From an uncultured Pelagibacteraceae bacterium (GTDB lineage: Bacteria; Pseudomonadota; Alphaproteobacteria; Pelagibacterales; Pelagibacteraceae), in contig CABYDT010000004.1 in the NCBI GenBank assembly GCA_902517865.1, positions 62,001 through 126,000 of the forward strand: 64,000 bases of DNA, given 5' to 3'. The position numbers and the translations under genes are program-made. Below, piece by piece: positions 18,642-27,090 of this stretch (its first letter is position 1; the number at the start of each line of letters is the position of its first letter). A model generated the notes under the pieces. The model had not been told where the DNA came from. It saw only the letters and a list, made by a program, of their open reading frames with translations, and made no database searches.

Positions 18642-21541
18642 TGAAAACAGAATTTAACTCAATCACATTAAGTAATGATTTAAAGAAAAAAATTAAAGGC
18701 AAAGTACTTTTCGATGAATTTTCTAGAGGCAGATATAGTACTGATGCATCCCTTTATCAGATTAAACCGATAGGTGTTGTATTGCCCAAAGATCAATTTG
18801 ATGTTTTAAATATAATAGAATATTCTCAAAAAAATTCTATTCCATTACTTGCGAGAGGCGGTGGAAGCTCCCAATGTGGTCAAACAGTTGGTGAATGTAT
18901 TGTCTTAGATTATTCAAAGTATCAAAACAAAATTTTAGAATTCAATGCGAAAGAAAAATTTGTTTGGGTTGAACCTGGTATAGTACTAGATCAGCTGAAT
19001 GAATATTTAAAACCACATGGTTTGTGGTTTCCAGTAGACGTTTCTACAAGCAGCAGAGCAACGATCGGTGGTATGACAGGTAATAATAGTTGTGGTTCCA
19101 GATCTCTTTATTACGGCAATATGGTTAATAACGTTTTAGCAGTTGAGTCTATTCTAGACGATGGATCAATTCACACCTTTGAAAATATAGATAAAAATTA
19201 TCTTTCAAAAACAAATGATCAAAATAGAAAATTTCAAATAATTAAAAAATGTATAGACATACGAAAACAAGTTGAAAATGAAATTAATGAACACTGGCCA
19301 AAAACACAAAGGAGAGTTGGAGGTTATAATATTGACTTAATAAACCCAAATGGATTTAATTCATCGAATATACTAGTGGGATCTGAAGGAACTCTATCAT
19401 TGTTTAACAAAATTAAACTCAAATTATCTGGAATTCCAAAAAAGAAAATTTTGGGAGTTTGCTACTTTGAAAAATTTCACGAAGCTATGACCTTAACAAG
19501 AGAAATGGTTAAATTGAAACCTACAACTGTTGAGTTGATGGACAAAAATCTTCTAGACTTAGCCAAAGAAATTCCAATTTATGCAGATGGTATTAAAAAG
19601 TATGTTATTGGTGATCCAAAGGCTGTTTTAATGGTTGAATTTATTGATAATGATTTAAATCTTATTAATAAAAAAATCAAAGATTTAGAAAATCTTGTGA
19701 AATCTCAAAATAAAAATAATAATTTTTCGTATTTTAAAGAAATTAAAGATCAAAAAGAGATATTTGAAATAAGAAAAGCGGGTCTAAATATTTTAATGTC
19801 GATGAAAGGTGACAAAAAACCTGTAGCCTTTATAGAGGATTGTGCCGTTACCCTAGATCATTTAGCCGAATACACCACAAAGTTAAAAGAAATTTTTAAA
19901 AAATACGACACAAGTGGAATGTTTTATGCGCATGCTTCTGTTGGAACATTACACGTTCGACCTGTGCTCAATATGAAATCGGATAAAGATATCAAAAACA
20001 TGAAAAAGATTGCCGAAGAGGCGTTTGAGATGGTTAAACAATACAAGGGTTCACACTCAGGCGAGCATGGTGATGGCATTGTTAGATCAGAATTCCATGA
20101 AAAAATGTTTGGAAAAAAAATTATAAATGCATTTGAAGATGTTAAAGACACATTTGATCATAAAAATCTTTTAAATCCAAATAAAATAGTAAGACCTTAT
20201 AAATCTAATGATAGGTCATTGATGCGTTATAAGGCTGACTATAAAACTGAAAAAATTTCTACTCATTATGACTGGTCAGAGTGGGGTCAATTTTCCGATG
20301 CGGTAGAAATGTGTAATAATAATGGTGCATGCCGTAAATTAGATTCAGGAGTTATGTGTCCATCGTATCGAGTTACTAAAGAAGAGAAAGATCTAGTTAG
20401 AGGTAGAGCAAATACACTAAGGCTTGCGCTTTCCAATCAACTTCCCAAAGGCTCATTTGTATCAAAAGAAATGTATGAGAGCATGGAACTTTGTGTAAGT
20501 TGTAAGGCGTGTCAAAGAGAATGTCCAATGTCAGTCGATATTGCAAAAATGAAAAGTGAATTTTTATCTCATTATTATAAAAAATTTAACATGAGCATCA
20601 AAGATAAAATTATCTGTAGTATGCCAAAAAACATTCGTTTCTTAAAAATAATAGCTCCAATTTTTAATAAAATAAAAAATTTCCCAATAATAGAAAGTAT
20701 AATTAATTGGTATGGCTTTGCTACGCAAAGAGAAATGCCGGTTGTGCAAAATCAATCTGAATTAAAAGTTATTTATAAATCTCAATCAAAATCTGATAAA
20801 AAAGTTATATTATTTGCTGATACCTTTAATATTAATTTTGAAGTGAAAAATGTTCTTTATGCAATTAGAATATTGAACAAATTTGGATACCAAGCAATTA
20901 TTCCAAGTTTTGACAATGACAATTTAGATAGACCACTTTGTTGCGGAAGAACCTATATTTCTTTTGGACAATTAGATAAAGCAAAGGAAGAATTAAACCG
21001 CTTTATCAAATATATTATGAAAAGTGGAAACTTTGAAACACCAATTGTAGGTTTAGAGCCTTCTTGCTTATTAACATTTAGTGATGAATTTAAAACATTA
21101 AAAGGGTTGACCAACAGAGAGCAATTAAAAAATAAATTTTTCTTGCTTGAAGAATTTATTTTAGATCAAATAAAAATTAAAAATAAAATAAATCATATTA
21201 ATTTTGATAAAGAGGTTATTATTCACGGACATTGTCACCAAAAATCACAGAATAGAATGAAAGGTCTATTTAAATTATTAGATACGTTTAATATCAAATA
21301 TAAAATGATAGATAGTAGTTGTTGTGGTATGGCAGGTTCATTTGGGTATAACAGTAAAAATTATGATATTTCAAAAAAAATGGCTTTTTTAAGTTTGATT
21401 CCAGAAATCAACAAAACAGATAAAAATGCTTTTATTCTTGCTAACGGTACAAGCTGTAGACACCAAATTTCAGATTTTTCTGAAAGAAAACCTAAACATA
21501 TCGCTGAGTTGTTATTTAATTTATTCGAAAGAATAAATTAA
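18641..21541 (+). CDS. Fused FAD-linked and iron-sulfur 2-hydroxyacid dehydrogenase (GlcD/GlcF- or D-2-hydroxyglutarate dehydrogenase-like)
   Basis: 966 residues combining a GlcD-like flavoprotein with a GlcF-like Fe-S module. FAD-binding type 4 domain (about 45-270): LARGGGSSQCGQTVG and VSTSSRATIGGMTGNNSCGS. FAD-oxidase C-terminal domain follows (HSGEHGDGIVRSEFHEKMFG, about 470). Two cluster motifs: CNNNGACRKLDSGVMCPSYR (about 557) and CVSCKACQRECP (about 622). C-terminal CCG domains: PLCCGRTY (about 765) and HGHCHQKS plus SSCCGMAGSFGY (about 865-905). It would oxidise a D-2-hydroxyacid and pass electrons to the quinone pool. Substrate not assignable. Co-transcribed with the enolase-superfamily enzyme. 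Confidence 0.9.
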   Translation: MKTEFNSITLSNDLKKKIKGKVLFDEFSRGRYSTDASLYQIKPIGVVLPKDQFDVLNIIEYSQKNSIPLLARGGGSSQCGQTVGECIVLDYSKYQNKILEFNAKEKFVWVEPGIVLDQLNEYLKPHGLWFPVDVSTSSRATIGGMTGNNSCGSRSLYYGNMVNNVLAVESILDDGSIHTFENIDKNYLSKTNDQNRKFQIIKKCIDIRKQVENEINEHWPKTQRRVGGYNIDLINPNGFNSSNILVGSEGTLSLFNKIKLKLSGIPKKKILGVCYFEKFHEAMTLTREMVKLKPTTVELMDKNLLDLAKEIPIYADGIKKYVIGDPKAVLMVEFIDNDLNLINKKIKDLENLVKSQNKNNNFSYFKEIKDQKEIFEIRKAGLNILMSMKGDKKPVAFIEDCAVTLDHLAEYTTKLKEIFKKYDTSGMFYAHASVGTLHVRPVLNMKSDKDIKNMKKIAEEAFEMVKQYKGSHSGEHGDGIVRSEFHEKMFGKKIINAFEDVKDTFDHKNLLNPNKIVRPYKSNDRSLMRYKADYKTEKISTHYDWSEWGQFSDAVEMCNNNGACRKLDSGVMCPSYRVTKEEKDLVRGRANTLRLALSNQLPKGSFVSKEMYESMELCVSCKACQRECPMSVDIAKMKSEFLSHYYKKFNMSIKDKIICSMPKNIRFLKIIAPIFNKIKNFPIIESIINWYGFATQREMPVVQNQSELKVIYKSQSKSDKKVILFADTFNINFEVKNVLYAIRILNKFGYQAIIPSFDNDNLDRPLCCGRTYISFGQLDKAKEELNRFIKYIMKSGNFETPIVGLEPSCLLTFSDEFKTLKGLTNREQLKNKFFLLEEFILDQIKIKNKINHINFDKEVIIHGHCHQKSQNRMKGLFKLLDTFNIKYKMIDSSCCGMAGSFGYNSKNYDISKKMAFLSLIPEINKTDKNAFILANGTSCRHQISDFSERKPKHIAELLFNLFERIN

Positions 21542-21543
21542 AT

Positions 21544-21870
21544 CTATTTGCCAACAGCTTTATAAGATGATGCTCCTTTTGAGGCTGAGCCAGCAATTCC
21601 ATTTATATCAACGGGTTCCAATATGTGCATTTCTGTAAAAGCACCTGATGACATAGTAACCATTTTGATACTAGCTGCCGCTTCAAAATTTGGTAAATCA
21701 AATTCTGCGATAAAATCATATACACCCCTGGTAAATGTAAGTTTTTCGCATTTGCCACCAAACTGACTGGCAAGCGAGTTGGCTGCTGCCATTCTATCTG
21801 AGGATGGATCTTTTAAAAATCCTCCCATTGCTTGTTGCGAGTAAGAAGCTGCGAAGATATATTTTGCCAC
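21544..21870 (-). CDS. GYD-domain protein
   Basis: 108-residue small alpha/beta protein of the GYD family, named after a Gly-Tyr-Asp motif, seen here as GVYDFIAEFDLP (about 48-59). N-terminal IFAASYSQQAMGGFLKDP and TFTRGVYD fit the family. Function of GYD proteins is not established. Encoded convergently with the 966-residue dehydrogenase, 2 bp apart, and preceded by an AAGGATATTTAAGTGG-like leader containing AAGGAT. No signal peptide or membrane segment. Confidence 0.75.
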   Translation of the reverse strand: MAKYIFAASYSQQAMGGFLKDPSSDRMAAANSLASQFGGKCEKLTFTRGVYDFIAEFDLPNFEAAASIKMVTMSSGAFTEMHILEPVDINGIAGSASKGASSYKAVGK

Positions 21871-21953
21871 TTAAATATCCTTTCTAAATTATTTTATTTT
21901 TAAAACATTAAATATAAGTTAAATAGAACAAATATTTTTCACTTTATAATTGA

Positions 21954-22889
21954 ATGAATAATTTTTTTAAAAACGTTTTACAGGATATTAAAGATATATC
22001 GATACCTCTATATAAAATTCTAATTCCATTCGTATTTATTTTAAAAATTTTAGAAGTTTCTGGATTAATTGAAATTATAGCCAGAATTCTTGAGCCGTTC
22101 ATGGTACTTGTTGGACTAGAACCTGAATTAGGCCTTGTTTTTGTTACTGGATTATTTGTAAATATTTATGCCGCCATAGTAGTTTTTGCAAACACTGTTC
22201 CCAGTCTAGACTTGAACGTTGCTCAAATAACAGTTTTAGCGACGATGATATTAATAGCGCATGGCATACCTGTTGAGTCAACTATATCGAAGGCTACAGG
22301 TGTTGGATTTACATACACTATATGTTTGCGTCTAATATCTGCATTTGTATTAGGATACATATTAAATCAAATATACTCAAGTTTTGGTATTCACCAGCAG
22401 CAGTTTAGTACTTTTATTGATTTGCAACCTCCACCATCAGAAGTTATTCCGTGGTTTATAAATCAATTTATAAATCTAATTTATATATTCTTTATAGTAT
22501 GTTTATTGGTTACATCTCTAGAAATTCTTAAACTTGTAGGTATTGAAAAGTTATTTTTAAAAGTTTTTACTGTTCCCTTAAAATTCTTTGGGATTCAAAA
22601 AGAGGCTATGAATATAATAATAGTAGGCATGACATTGGGTATACAATTTGGAGGAGGATTGTTAATAAAAGAGGTCAAATCTGGAAAAATTGATAAGCAA
22701 AGTGCATTTTTATCGGTTTCGATGTTAAATCTTATACATGCTATGATAGAAGATACATTGCTGATGTTAATGATCGGCGCTCATATAAGCGGTGTGTTTT
22801 TTGCAAGATTAATTTTTGGTTTTATCTTGTGTTATTTTATATTCAAAATATATGTTAAATTTCAAACTAAACTTTCCAAATCATTATAA
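21954..22889 (+). CDS. Nucleoside-recognition (gate) domain membrane protein
   Basis: 311-residue integral membrane protein with about 8 hydrophobic segments. Two similar halves each contain a gate-domain helix pair: LYKILIPFVFILKILEVSGL (about 19-38) and FGIQKEAMNIIIVGMTLGIQ (about 213-232), plus FVNIYAAIVVF and LLIKEVKSGKIDKQSAF. The family is related to nucleoside transporter gates and SpmA/YjiH-like proteins. Substrate unknown. Its last 23 bp overlap the convergent LysE-family gene. Confidence 0.7.
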   Translation: MNNFFKNVLQDIKDISIPLYKILIPFVFILKILEVSGLIEIIARILEPFMVLVGLEPELGLVFVTGLFVNIYAAIVVFANTVPSLDLNVAQITVLATMILIAHGIPVESTISKATGVGFTYTICLRLISAFVLGYILNQIYSSFGIHQQQFSTFIDLQPPPSEVIPWFINQFINLIYIFFIVCLLVTSLEILKLVGIEKLFLKVFTVPLKFFGIQKEAMNIIIVGMTLGIQFGGGLLIKEVKSGKIDKQSAFLSVSMLNLIHAMIEDTLLMLMIGAHISGVFFARLIFGFILCYFIFKIYVKFQTKLSKSL

Positions 22890-23454
22890 CACAGCCTGCT
22901 AAAGCGAGTGACATGCAATAATTAAAAATTTTAATTTTATTTTTATTATTTAAAAATTTTCTTATTAAGGAACCAAATAAACACCAGCTAATGATTGAAG
23001 AATAAGCAAAAAGGATTCCTAATAAAATCAATATAATAGCATCATAGAGATAGTTTGAATTTATATCAATAAAGGACGAAATTATTACAACAGACATTAA
23101 AACGCCTTTTGGATTGATATACTGAAAAAAAAACATTTTTGTAAAAGTAATTGGGTTTGTTGATTTTTGGTTATCTAAACTTGAATTAATTGCAATTTTG
23201 TAAGACATATACAATAAAAAAATAGATCCAAAAATTTTTAAGTATAATTGTAGAAAATTATACTTTTGGAATATAATTATTAAACCAGCACATAATAAAA
23301 TTAAAAGCGAACCCCAACCTAAAGCAACACCATGAATTAAAGGCAAAGTTCTTTTAAATCCAAAATTTAAACCTGAATACGAAGCTAAAAGATTATTGGG
23401 TCCTGGAGTGAAACTTGCAATAGTAAGTAGAAAGATTAAAGAATATAAATTCAT
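22867..23454 (-). CDS. LysE-family amino-acid exporter
   Basis: 195 residues, six hydrophobic helices. Family motif FTPGPNNLLASYSGLNFGFK (about 16-35) is intact, followed by GVALGWGS and, mid-protein, FFQYINPKGVLMSV (about 108-121). Members (LysE, RhtB, CysAP) export amino acids or small metabolites. Substrate cannot be read from sequence. Convergent overlap with the preceding gate-domain gene. A second member of the family lies at 61776. Confidence 0.85.
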   Translation of the reverse strand: MNLYSLIFLLTIASFTPGPNNLLASYSGLNFGFKRTLPLIHGVALGWGSLLILLCAGLIIIFQKYNFLQLYLKIFGSIFLLYMSYKIAINSSLDNQKSTNPITFTKMFFFQYINPKGVLMSVVIISSFIDINSNYLYDAIILILLGILFAYSSIISWCLFGSLIRKFLNNKNKIKIFNYCMSLALAGCVIMIWKV

Positions 23455-23495
23455 AAATAGCTTGAGATAATTTTATTTTTTATTTATATAATATT

Positions 23496-24470
23496 GTGTC
23501 TAAAGCAATACAAATTAGTAAATTTGGCGGTCCAGAAGTACTTGAATTAAAAGAAATAAATTTGCCTAAACTAGGACCCAAAGAAGTGCTGTTGAAAAAT
23601 AGTTCTATTGGACTAAATTTTATTGATACATATCATCGTTCTGGACTATATCCACTAAATTTGCCTTCGGGTATTGGAGTTGAAGGTTCTGGAGTAGTAG
23701 TTGAGAAAGGAAGCGACGTTAAGCTTTTTAAAATTGGTGATAGAGTTGCTTATAGTTCAATGCCAATAGGAGCTTATTCTGAGATACATATAATGCCAGA
23801 AGAAAAGCTCGTAAGTGTACCAAATGACATTAGTCATGAAATTGCAAGTTCAATGTTATTAAAAGGTATGACTTGTGAATACCTTCTACATAGAACATAT
23901 AAGGTTACAAGCAAAGATACTATTCTATTTCATGCTGCAGCAGGAGGCGTAGGGCAAATATTTTGCCAATGGGCTAAAAAAATTGGTTGCAAATTAATTG
24001 GAACAGTTGGTTCTGAAGAAAAAATTGAGATTGCAAAAAAAAATGGTTGTGATCATGTTATTAATTACACTACAGACAATTTTGCTAAAAAAACATTGGA
24101 AATAACGGATGGCAAAGGAGTTGATGTTGTTTACGATGGAGTGGGAGAAAAAACATTTGAGGGATCTATTGAAACTTTAAAAGTCAGGGGGATGTTTGTA
24201 ACATTTGGAAATGCATCTGGGCCGATTAAAACAATCGAATTAAAAAAACATATAGCCCCAAAAGCAATTTTTATTACACGTCCATCAGTATTTCCATATA
24301 CTTCAACCAGAGAAGAGTTGGAGATGTCAGCTAAAATGGTTTTTGAAGCATTTAAAGAAAAGAAAATTAAAATGGAAATTGTAAAAAAGTATTCTTTGAG
24401 TGAAGCTAGAAAGGCGCATGAGGATTTAGAAGCTAGAAAACTCAAAGGTCCAGCAATTATATTAACTTAA
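23496..24470 (+). CDS. qor: NADPH:quinone oxidoreductase (zinc-independent MDR)
   Basis: 324-residue medium-chain dehydrogenase of the quinone oxidoreductase group, lacking the zinc-binding cysteines of alcohol dehydrogenases. N-terminal MSKAIQISKFGGPEVLEL, GLNFIDTYHRSGLYP (about 38-52), nucleotide-binding HAAAGGVGQIFCQWAKKIG (about 149) and VYDGVGEKTFEGS. GTG start 41 bp from the divergent LysE gene. Reduces quinones or unsaturated carbonyls with NADPH. Its stop overlaps the rhodopsin stop by 4 bp on the opposite strand. Confidence 0.9.
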   Translation: MSKAIQISKFGGPEVLELKEINLPKLGPKEVLLKNSSIGLNFIDTYHRSGLYPLNLPSGIGVEGSGVVVEKGSDVKLFKIGDRVAYSSMPIGAYSEIHIMPEEKLVSVPNDISHEIASSMLLKGMTCEYLLHRTYKVTSKDTILFHAAAGGVGQIFCQWAKKIGCKLIGTVGSEEKIEIAKKNGCDHVINYTTDNFAKKTLEITDGKGVDVVYDGVGEKTFEGSIETLKVRGMFVTFGNASGPIKTIELKKHIAPKAIFITRPSVFPYTSTREELEMSAKMVFEAFKEKKIKMEIVKKYSLSEARKAHEDLEARKLKGPAIILT

Positions 24471-25198
24471 GTATTTCTTGACAATCTAGCGGCACAAAGA
24501 AAACAAGTAAGAGAGAACCCTACTTTATTGAATAAATCTCCGAAATTATAAATAATTTCTCTTGTCAAAGCTGTTTCAACTGAGGAGTCATAAAAGGAAA
24601 TTGCTAAGCCCAAAGGATATATTGCCCAACCGTACACAATAAATTTATTTACTATACTTAAACAATTTTGAATATGCATCATTCCATTTACGTTATTTGC
24701 CTGAATTACTTTTGGTAATATAAAATTAAATATGTATAAAATTCCTAACCAACTTCCAAATCCAATAATAAACATCATATAAGAGAAATATAATGGCATT
24801 GTACTATTAGAGAATGAGCTCTCAGAAAAGTAACCAGAAACTATCATTAGAAAATTTAAACTTAGCGCAATACTTACAATTATTTTGTTTGTTTTATAAA
24901 TTTTAGAAATTACAAAAAATGTATATAACATTATTGGTGTAGCAATAAACCAAGTAATGTAACGGTATTCAGTTGGATAATTTATATTAGGATTATTTAA
25001 ATTAGATAAAGAAAAAAATTCCCTCATATTGTAATATTCAATAACCGCTAAGAAAGTTGTCAAAAAAGCCAAAGTTGATATTGATTTATACTCATTGCTT
25101 AATTTATACCTTTCAAGAATGAAATAAGCGCTGGCTGCGAGCATAGCAATTAAAGTAAATTCAAAAGTATATGATGTTGTTAATGTAAATATATTCAT
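24467..25198 (-). CDS. TAT-motif microbial rhodopsin (non-canonical type 1 rhodopsin)
   Basis: 243 residues, seven transmembrane helices. Helix G NFGDLFNKVGF keeps the retinal Lys (K225) and counterion Asp (D221). Helix F has GWAIYPLGLAI. Helix C reads YRYITWFIATPIMLYTFF: Arg79 is kept, but the proton acceptor Asp97 of proteorhodopsin is Thr82, its Thr101 is Ala86, and the donor Glu108 is Thr93, so the motif is Thr-Ala-Thr instead of Asp-Thr-Glu. Position 105 is Met90 (green-type tuning). Proteorhodopsin His75 aligns with Glu54 (EYYNMR). This matches the TAT rhodopsin known from SAR11 HIMB114, reported as having unusual photochemistry and calcium binding rather than pumping. It begins 2 bp after a 57-residue membrane gene, at the end of a long catabolic gene train. 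A sensory or switch role is inference. Confidence 0.93.
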   Translation of the reverse strand: MNIFTLTTSYTFEFTLIAMLAASAYFILERYKLSNEYKSISTLAFLTTFLAVIEYYNMREFFSLSNLNNPNINYPTEYRYITWFIATPIMLYTFFVISKIYKTNKIIVSIALSLNFLMIVSGYFSESSFSNSTMPLYFSYMMFIIGFGSWLGILYIFNFILPKVIQANNVNGMMHIQNCLSIVNKFIVYGWAIYPLGLAISFYDSSVETALTREIIYNFGDLFNKVGFSLTCFLCAARLSRNT

Positions 25199-25200
25199 TA

Positions 25201-25374
25201 TTATTTTTTGTCCCTTTCGTCATCATCAAATACGTCAATGTTTGTATATATTGCTATTGTTCCACTTAATATCATTAAAAAAATCAATATTGCAGTAAAA
25301 ATATCTTTTGGCAAAATAATTGCAACTATTGCTAAAATTAAAAATCCAATAGGAGCATAAGCTTTTAAATTCAT
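25201..25374 (-). CDS. 57-residue two-helix membrane protein upstream of the rhodopsin
   Basis: Unrecognised small gene. ATG at 25374, TAA at 25201-25203. Two hydrophobic stretches, APIGFLILAIVAIIL (about 7-21) and FTAILIFLMILSGTIAIYT (about 26-44), are joined by a short PKD turn, then a charged tail DVFDDDERDKK. It lies 3 bp after the dehydratase gene and its stop is 2 bp before the rhodopsin ATG, so it should be co-translated with the rhodopsin. No signal or enzyme motif. The hairpin shape and acidic cytoplasmic or periplasmic tail would suit an accessory or partner of a membrane protein. That role is inference from position only. Confidence 0.7.
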   Translation of the reverse strand: MNLKAYAPIGFLILAIVAIILPKDIFTAILIFLMILSGTIAIYTNIDVFDDDERDKK

Positions 25375-25377
25375 TAA

Positions 25378-27090
25378 TTACTTCTTATATTGTAAAAAAT
25401 CAAAATCACAACCTTCATGTGCTTGTAATACAGAGTCATAATAAAGTTTTAAATAACCTCTTTTAATATTTGGTATTTTTTTACTAATTTGTTTATTTAA
25501 TCTATTTTTTAACTCATTTTTAGAGATGATTAGATCTAATCTTTTATTTTTTACACTTAATTTTATTTTGTCTCCATTTTTAATTATTGAAAATGGTCCA
25601 CCAACAGATGACTCTGGTGAAACATGCAAAATAATTGTACCAAAAGCTGTGCCGCTCATCCTTCCATCTGAAATTCTAATCATATCTTTAACTCCAGATT
25701 TTAAAAGTTTCTTTGGTATTGGCAGATATCCTGCTTCTGGCATTCCATAAACTGTTTTTGGCCCTATATTTTTAAGTATGAGAAAATCGTTCTTTGAAAT
25801 TTTTAAACTTTTGTTATCAATTAATTTTGACATTGATTTAATATCTTCAAAAACAACTGCTTTACCAGTTTTTTCAAATAATTTTTTGTCCGCAGCTGAT
25901 CTTTTTAATATCGCACCACTTGGGCAAATATTTCCAAAAAGACTAATTAAACCACCATGTTTTTCAAAGGGTTTTTTTCTAGATCTGATTACATTCTGAT
26001 CATGAAAACTTTTTGAATTACTATTTATTATTGTGGATAGACTTTTACCTTCTATATTGCTCGTACCTAGTTTTAACAGTGGTTTAAGTTCTTTGAGTAG
26101 TGCCTTCATTCCTCCTGCATGATAAAAGTCCTCCATATAAAATTTACCTGTTGGTTTCAAATCAACTAATACCGGAGTTTTATTGCTTATTTTATTAAAT
26201 TCTCTTAAGTCAACTTTAATTCCCAGTCTGCCTGCAATAGCTGTTAAATGTATAATAGCATTTGTTGATCCTCCTAGTGACAAAAGGCATACTAAAGCGT
26301 TGTAAATATCTTGCTTATTAATTTTTTTTATTTTCTTAATTTTTTTTCTAGCGATCTTTGCGCAAATAATGCCTGTTTTCTCTGCAATGTTTAATCTTTC
26401 AGAATAAACAGCTGGTACACATGAAGAGTCTGTCAAACATAAACCCATCACTTCAGAGATACACGCCATTGTACTTGCTGTTCCCATAACTGAACATGTT
26501 CCAGCGCTTGATGCTAGTTTGTTTTCAACCTCACTAATTTTATGACGAGATATTTTTCCCTCTCTATAATTAGACCAGTATCTCCTACAATCGGTACAAG
26601 CTCCCAGCCTATTATTTTCAAACTTACTAGTAATCATTGGTCCGGCAGGCAAAACTACGAATGGTTTTTGTGCAGATATCGCGCCCATAATCATTGCAGG
26701 TAATGTTTTGTCACAACCTCCTAATAAAACAACTGCATCTAATGGCTGGGCCCTTATCATCTCTTCAACGTCCATTGACATCAAATTTCTAAACATCATG
26801 CTAGTGGGATGTAAATATACTTCACCTAATGAAATCACCGGAAATTCAACAGGTAGACAACCATTAGAATTAATTCCTCTTTTTAATGCGTCAATCATTT
26901 CTGGAAAATGGCGATGACAACTATTGAAACCGCTAGATGTGTTGATAATTCCAACTATTGGTTTATTGAGGGATTCATCTGTGTAACCCATTGATTTAGC
27001 AAAAGATCTTCTTAAATAAGATGAAAATTCAATATCCCCGTAATTTGTTAAATTATTATCAAATCCTGATTTTTTTATTTTTTTTTTCAT
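25378..27090 (-). CDS. IlvD/Edd-family dehydratase (probable sugar-acid dehydratase)
   Basis: 570 residues, Fe-S dehydratase family (dihydroxyacid, phosphogluconate, arabinonate and xylonate dehydratases). Cluster cysteines appear in LLGGCDKTLPAMIMG (about 124), GACTDCRRYW (about 163-166) and SAGTCSVMGTASTM (about 197). C-terminal RISDGRMSGTAFGTIILHVSPE is conserved. The GACTDCRRYW segment and the sugar-catabolic context suggest an L-arabinonate/xylonate-type dehydratase rather than valine-pathway IlvD. The gene is one base after the aldehyde dehydrogenase, as in 2-keto-3-deoxy sugar-acid routes ending in 2-oxoglutarate semialdehyde oxidation. Confidence 0.85.
   Translation of the reverse strand: MKKKIKKSGFDNNLTNYGDIEFSSYLRRSFAKSMGYTDESLNKPIVGIINTSSGFNSCHRHFPEMIDALKRGINSNGCLPVEFPVISLGEVYLHPTSMMFRNLMSMDVEEMIRAQPLDAVVLLGGCDKTLPAMIMGAISAQKPFVVLPAGPMITSKFENNRLGACTDCRRYWSNYREGKISRHKISEVENKLASSAGTCSVMGTASTMACISEVMGLCLTDSSCVPAVYSERLNIAEKTGIICAKIARKKIKKIKKINKQDIYNALVCLLSLGGSTNAIIHLTAIAGRLGIKVDLREFNKISNKTPVLVDLKPTGKFYMEDFYHAGGMKALLKELKPLLKLGTSNIEGKSLSTIINSNSKSFHDQNVIRSRKKPFEKHGGLISLFGNICPSGAILKRSAADKKLFEKTGKAVVFEDIKSMSKLIDNKSLKISKNDFLILKNIGPKTVYGMPEAGYLPIPKKLLKSGVKDMIRISDGRMSGTAFGTIILHVSPESSVGGPFSIIKNGDKIKLSVKNKRLDLIISKNELKNRLNKQISKKIPNIKRGYLKLYYDSVLQAHEGCDFDFLQYKK

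Noticed and set aside
24467-25198. Ordinary green proteorhodopsin proton pump
   Set aside because: The acceptor Asp and donor Glu in helix C are both Thr, although Met at the tuning site and the retinal Lys are retained.
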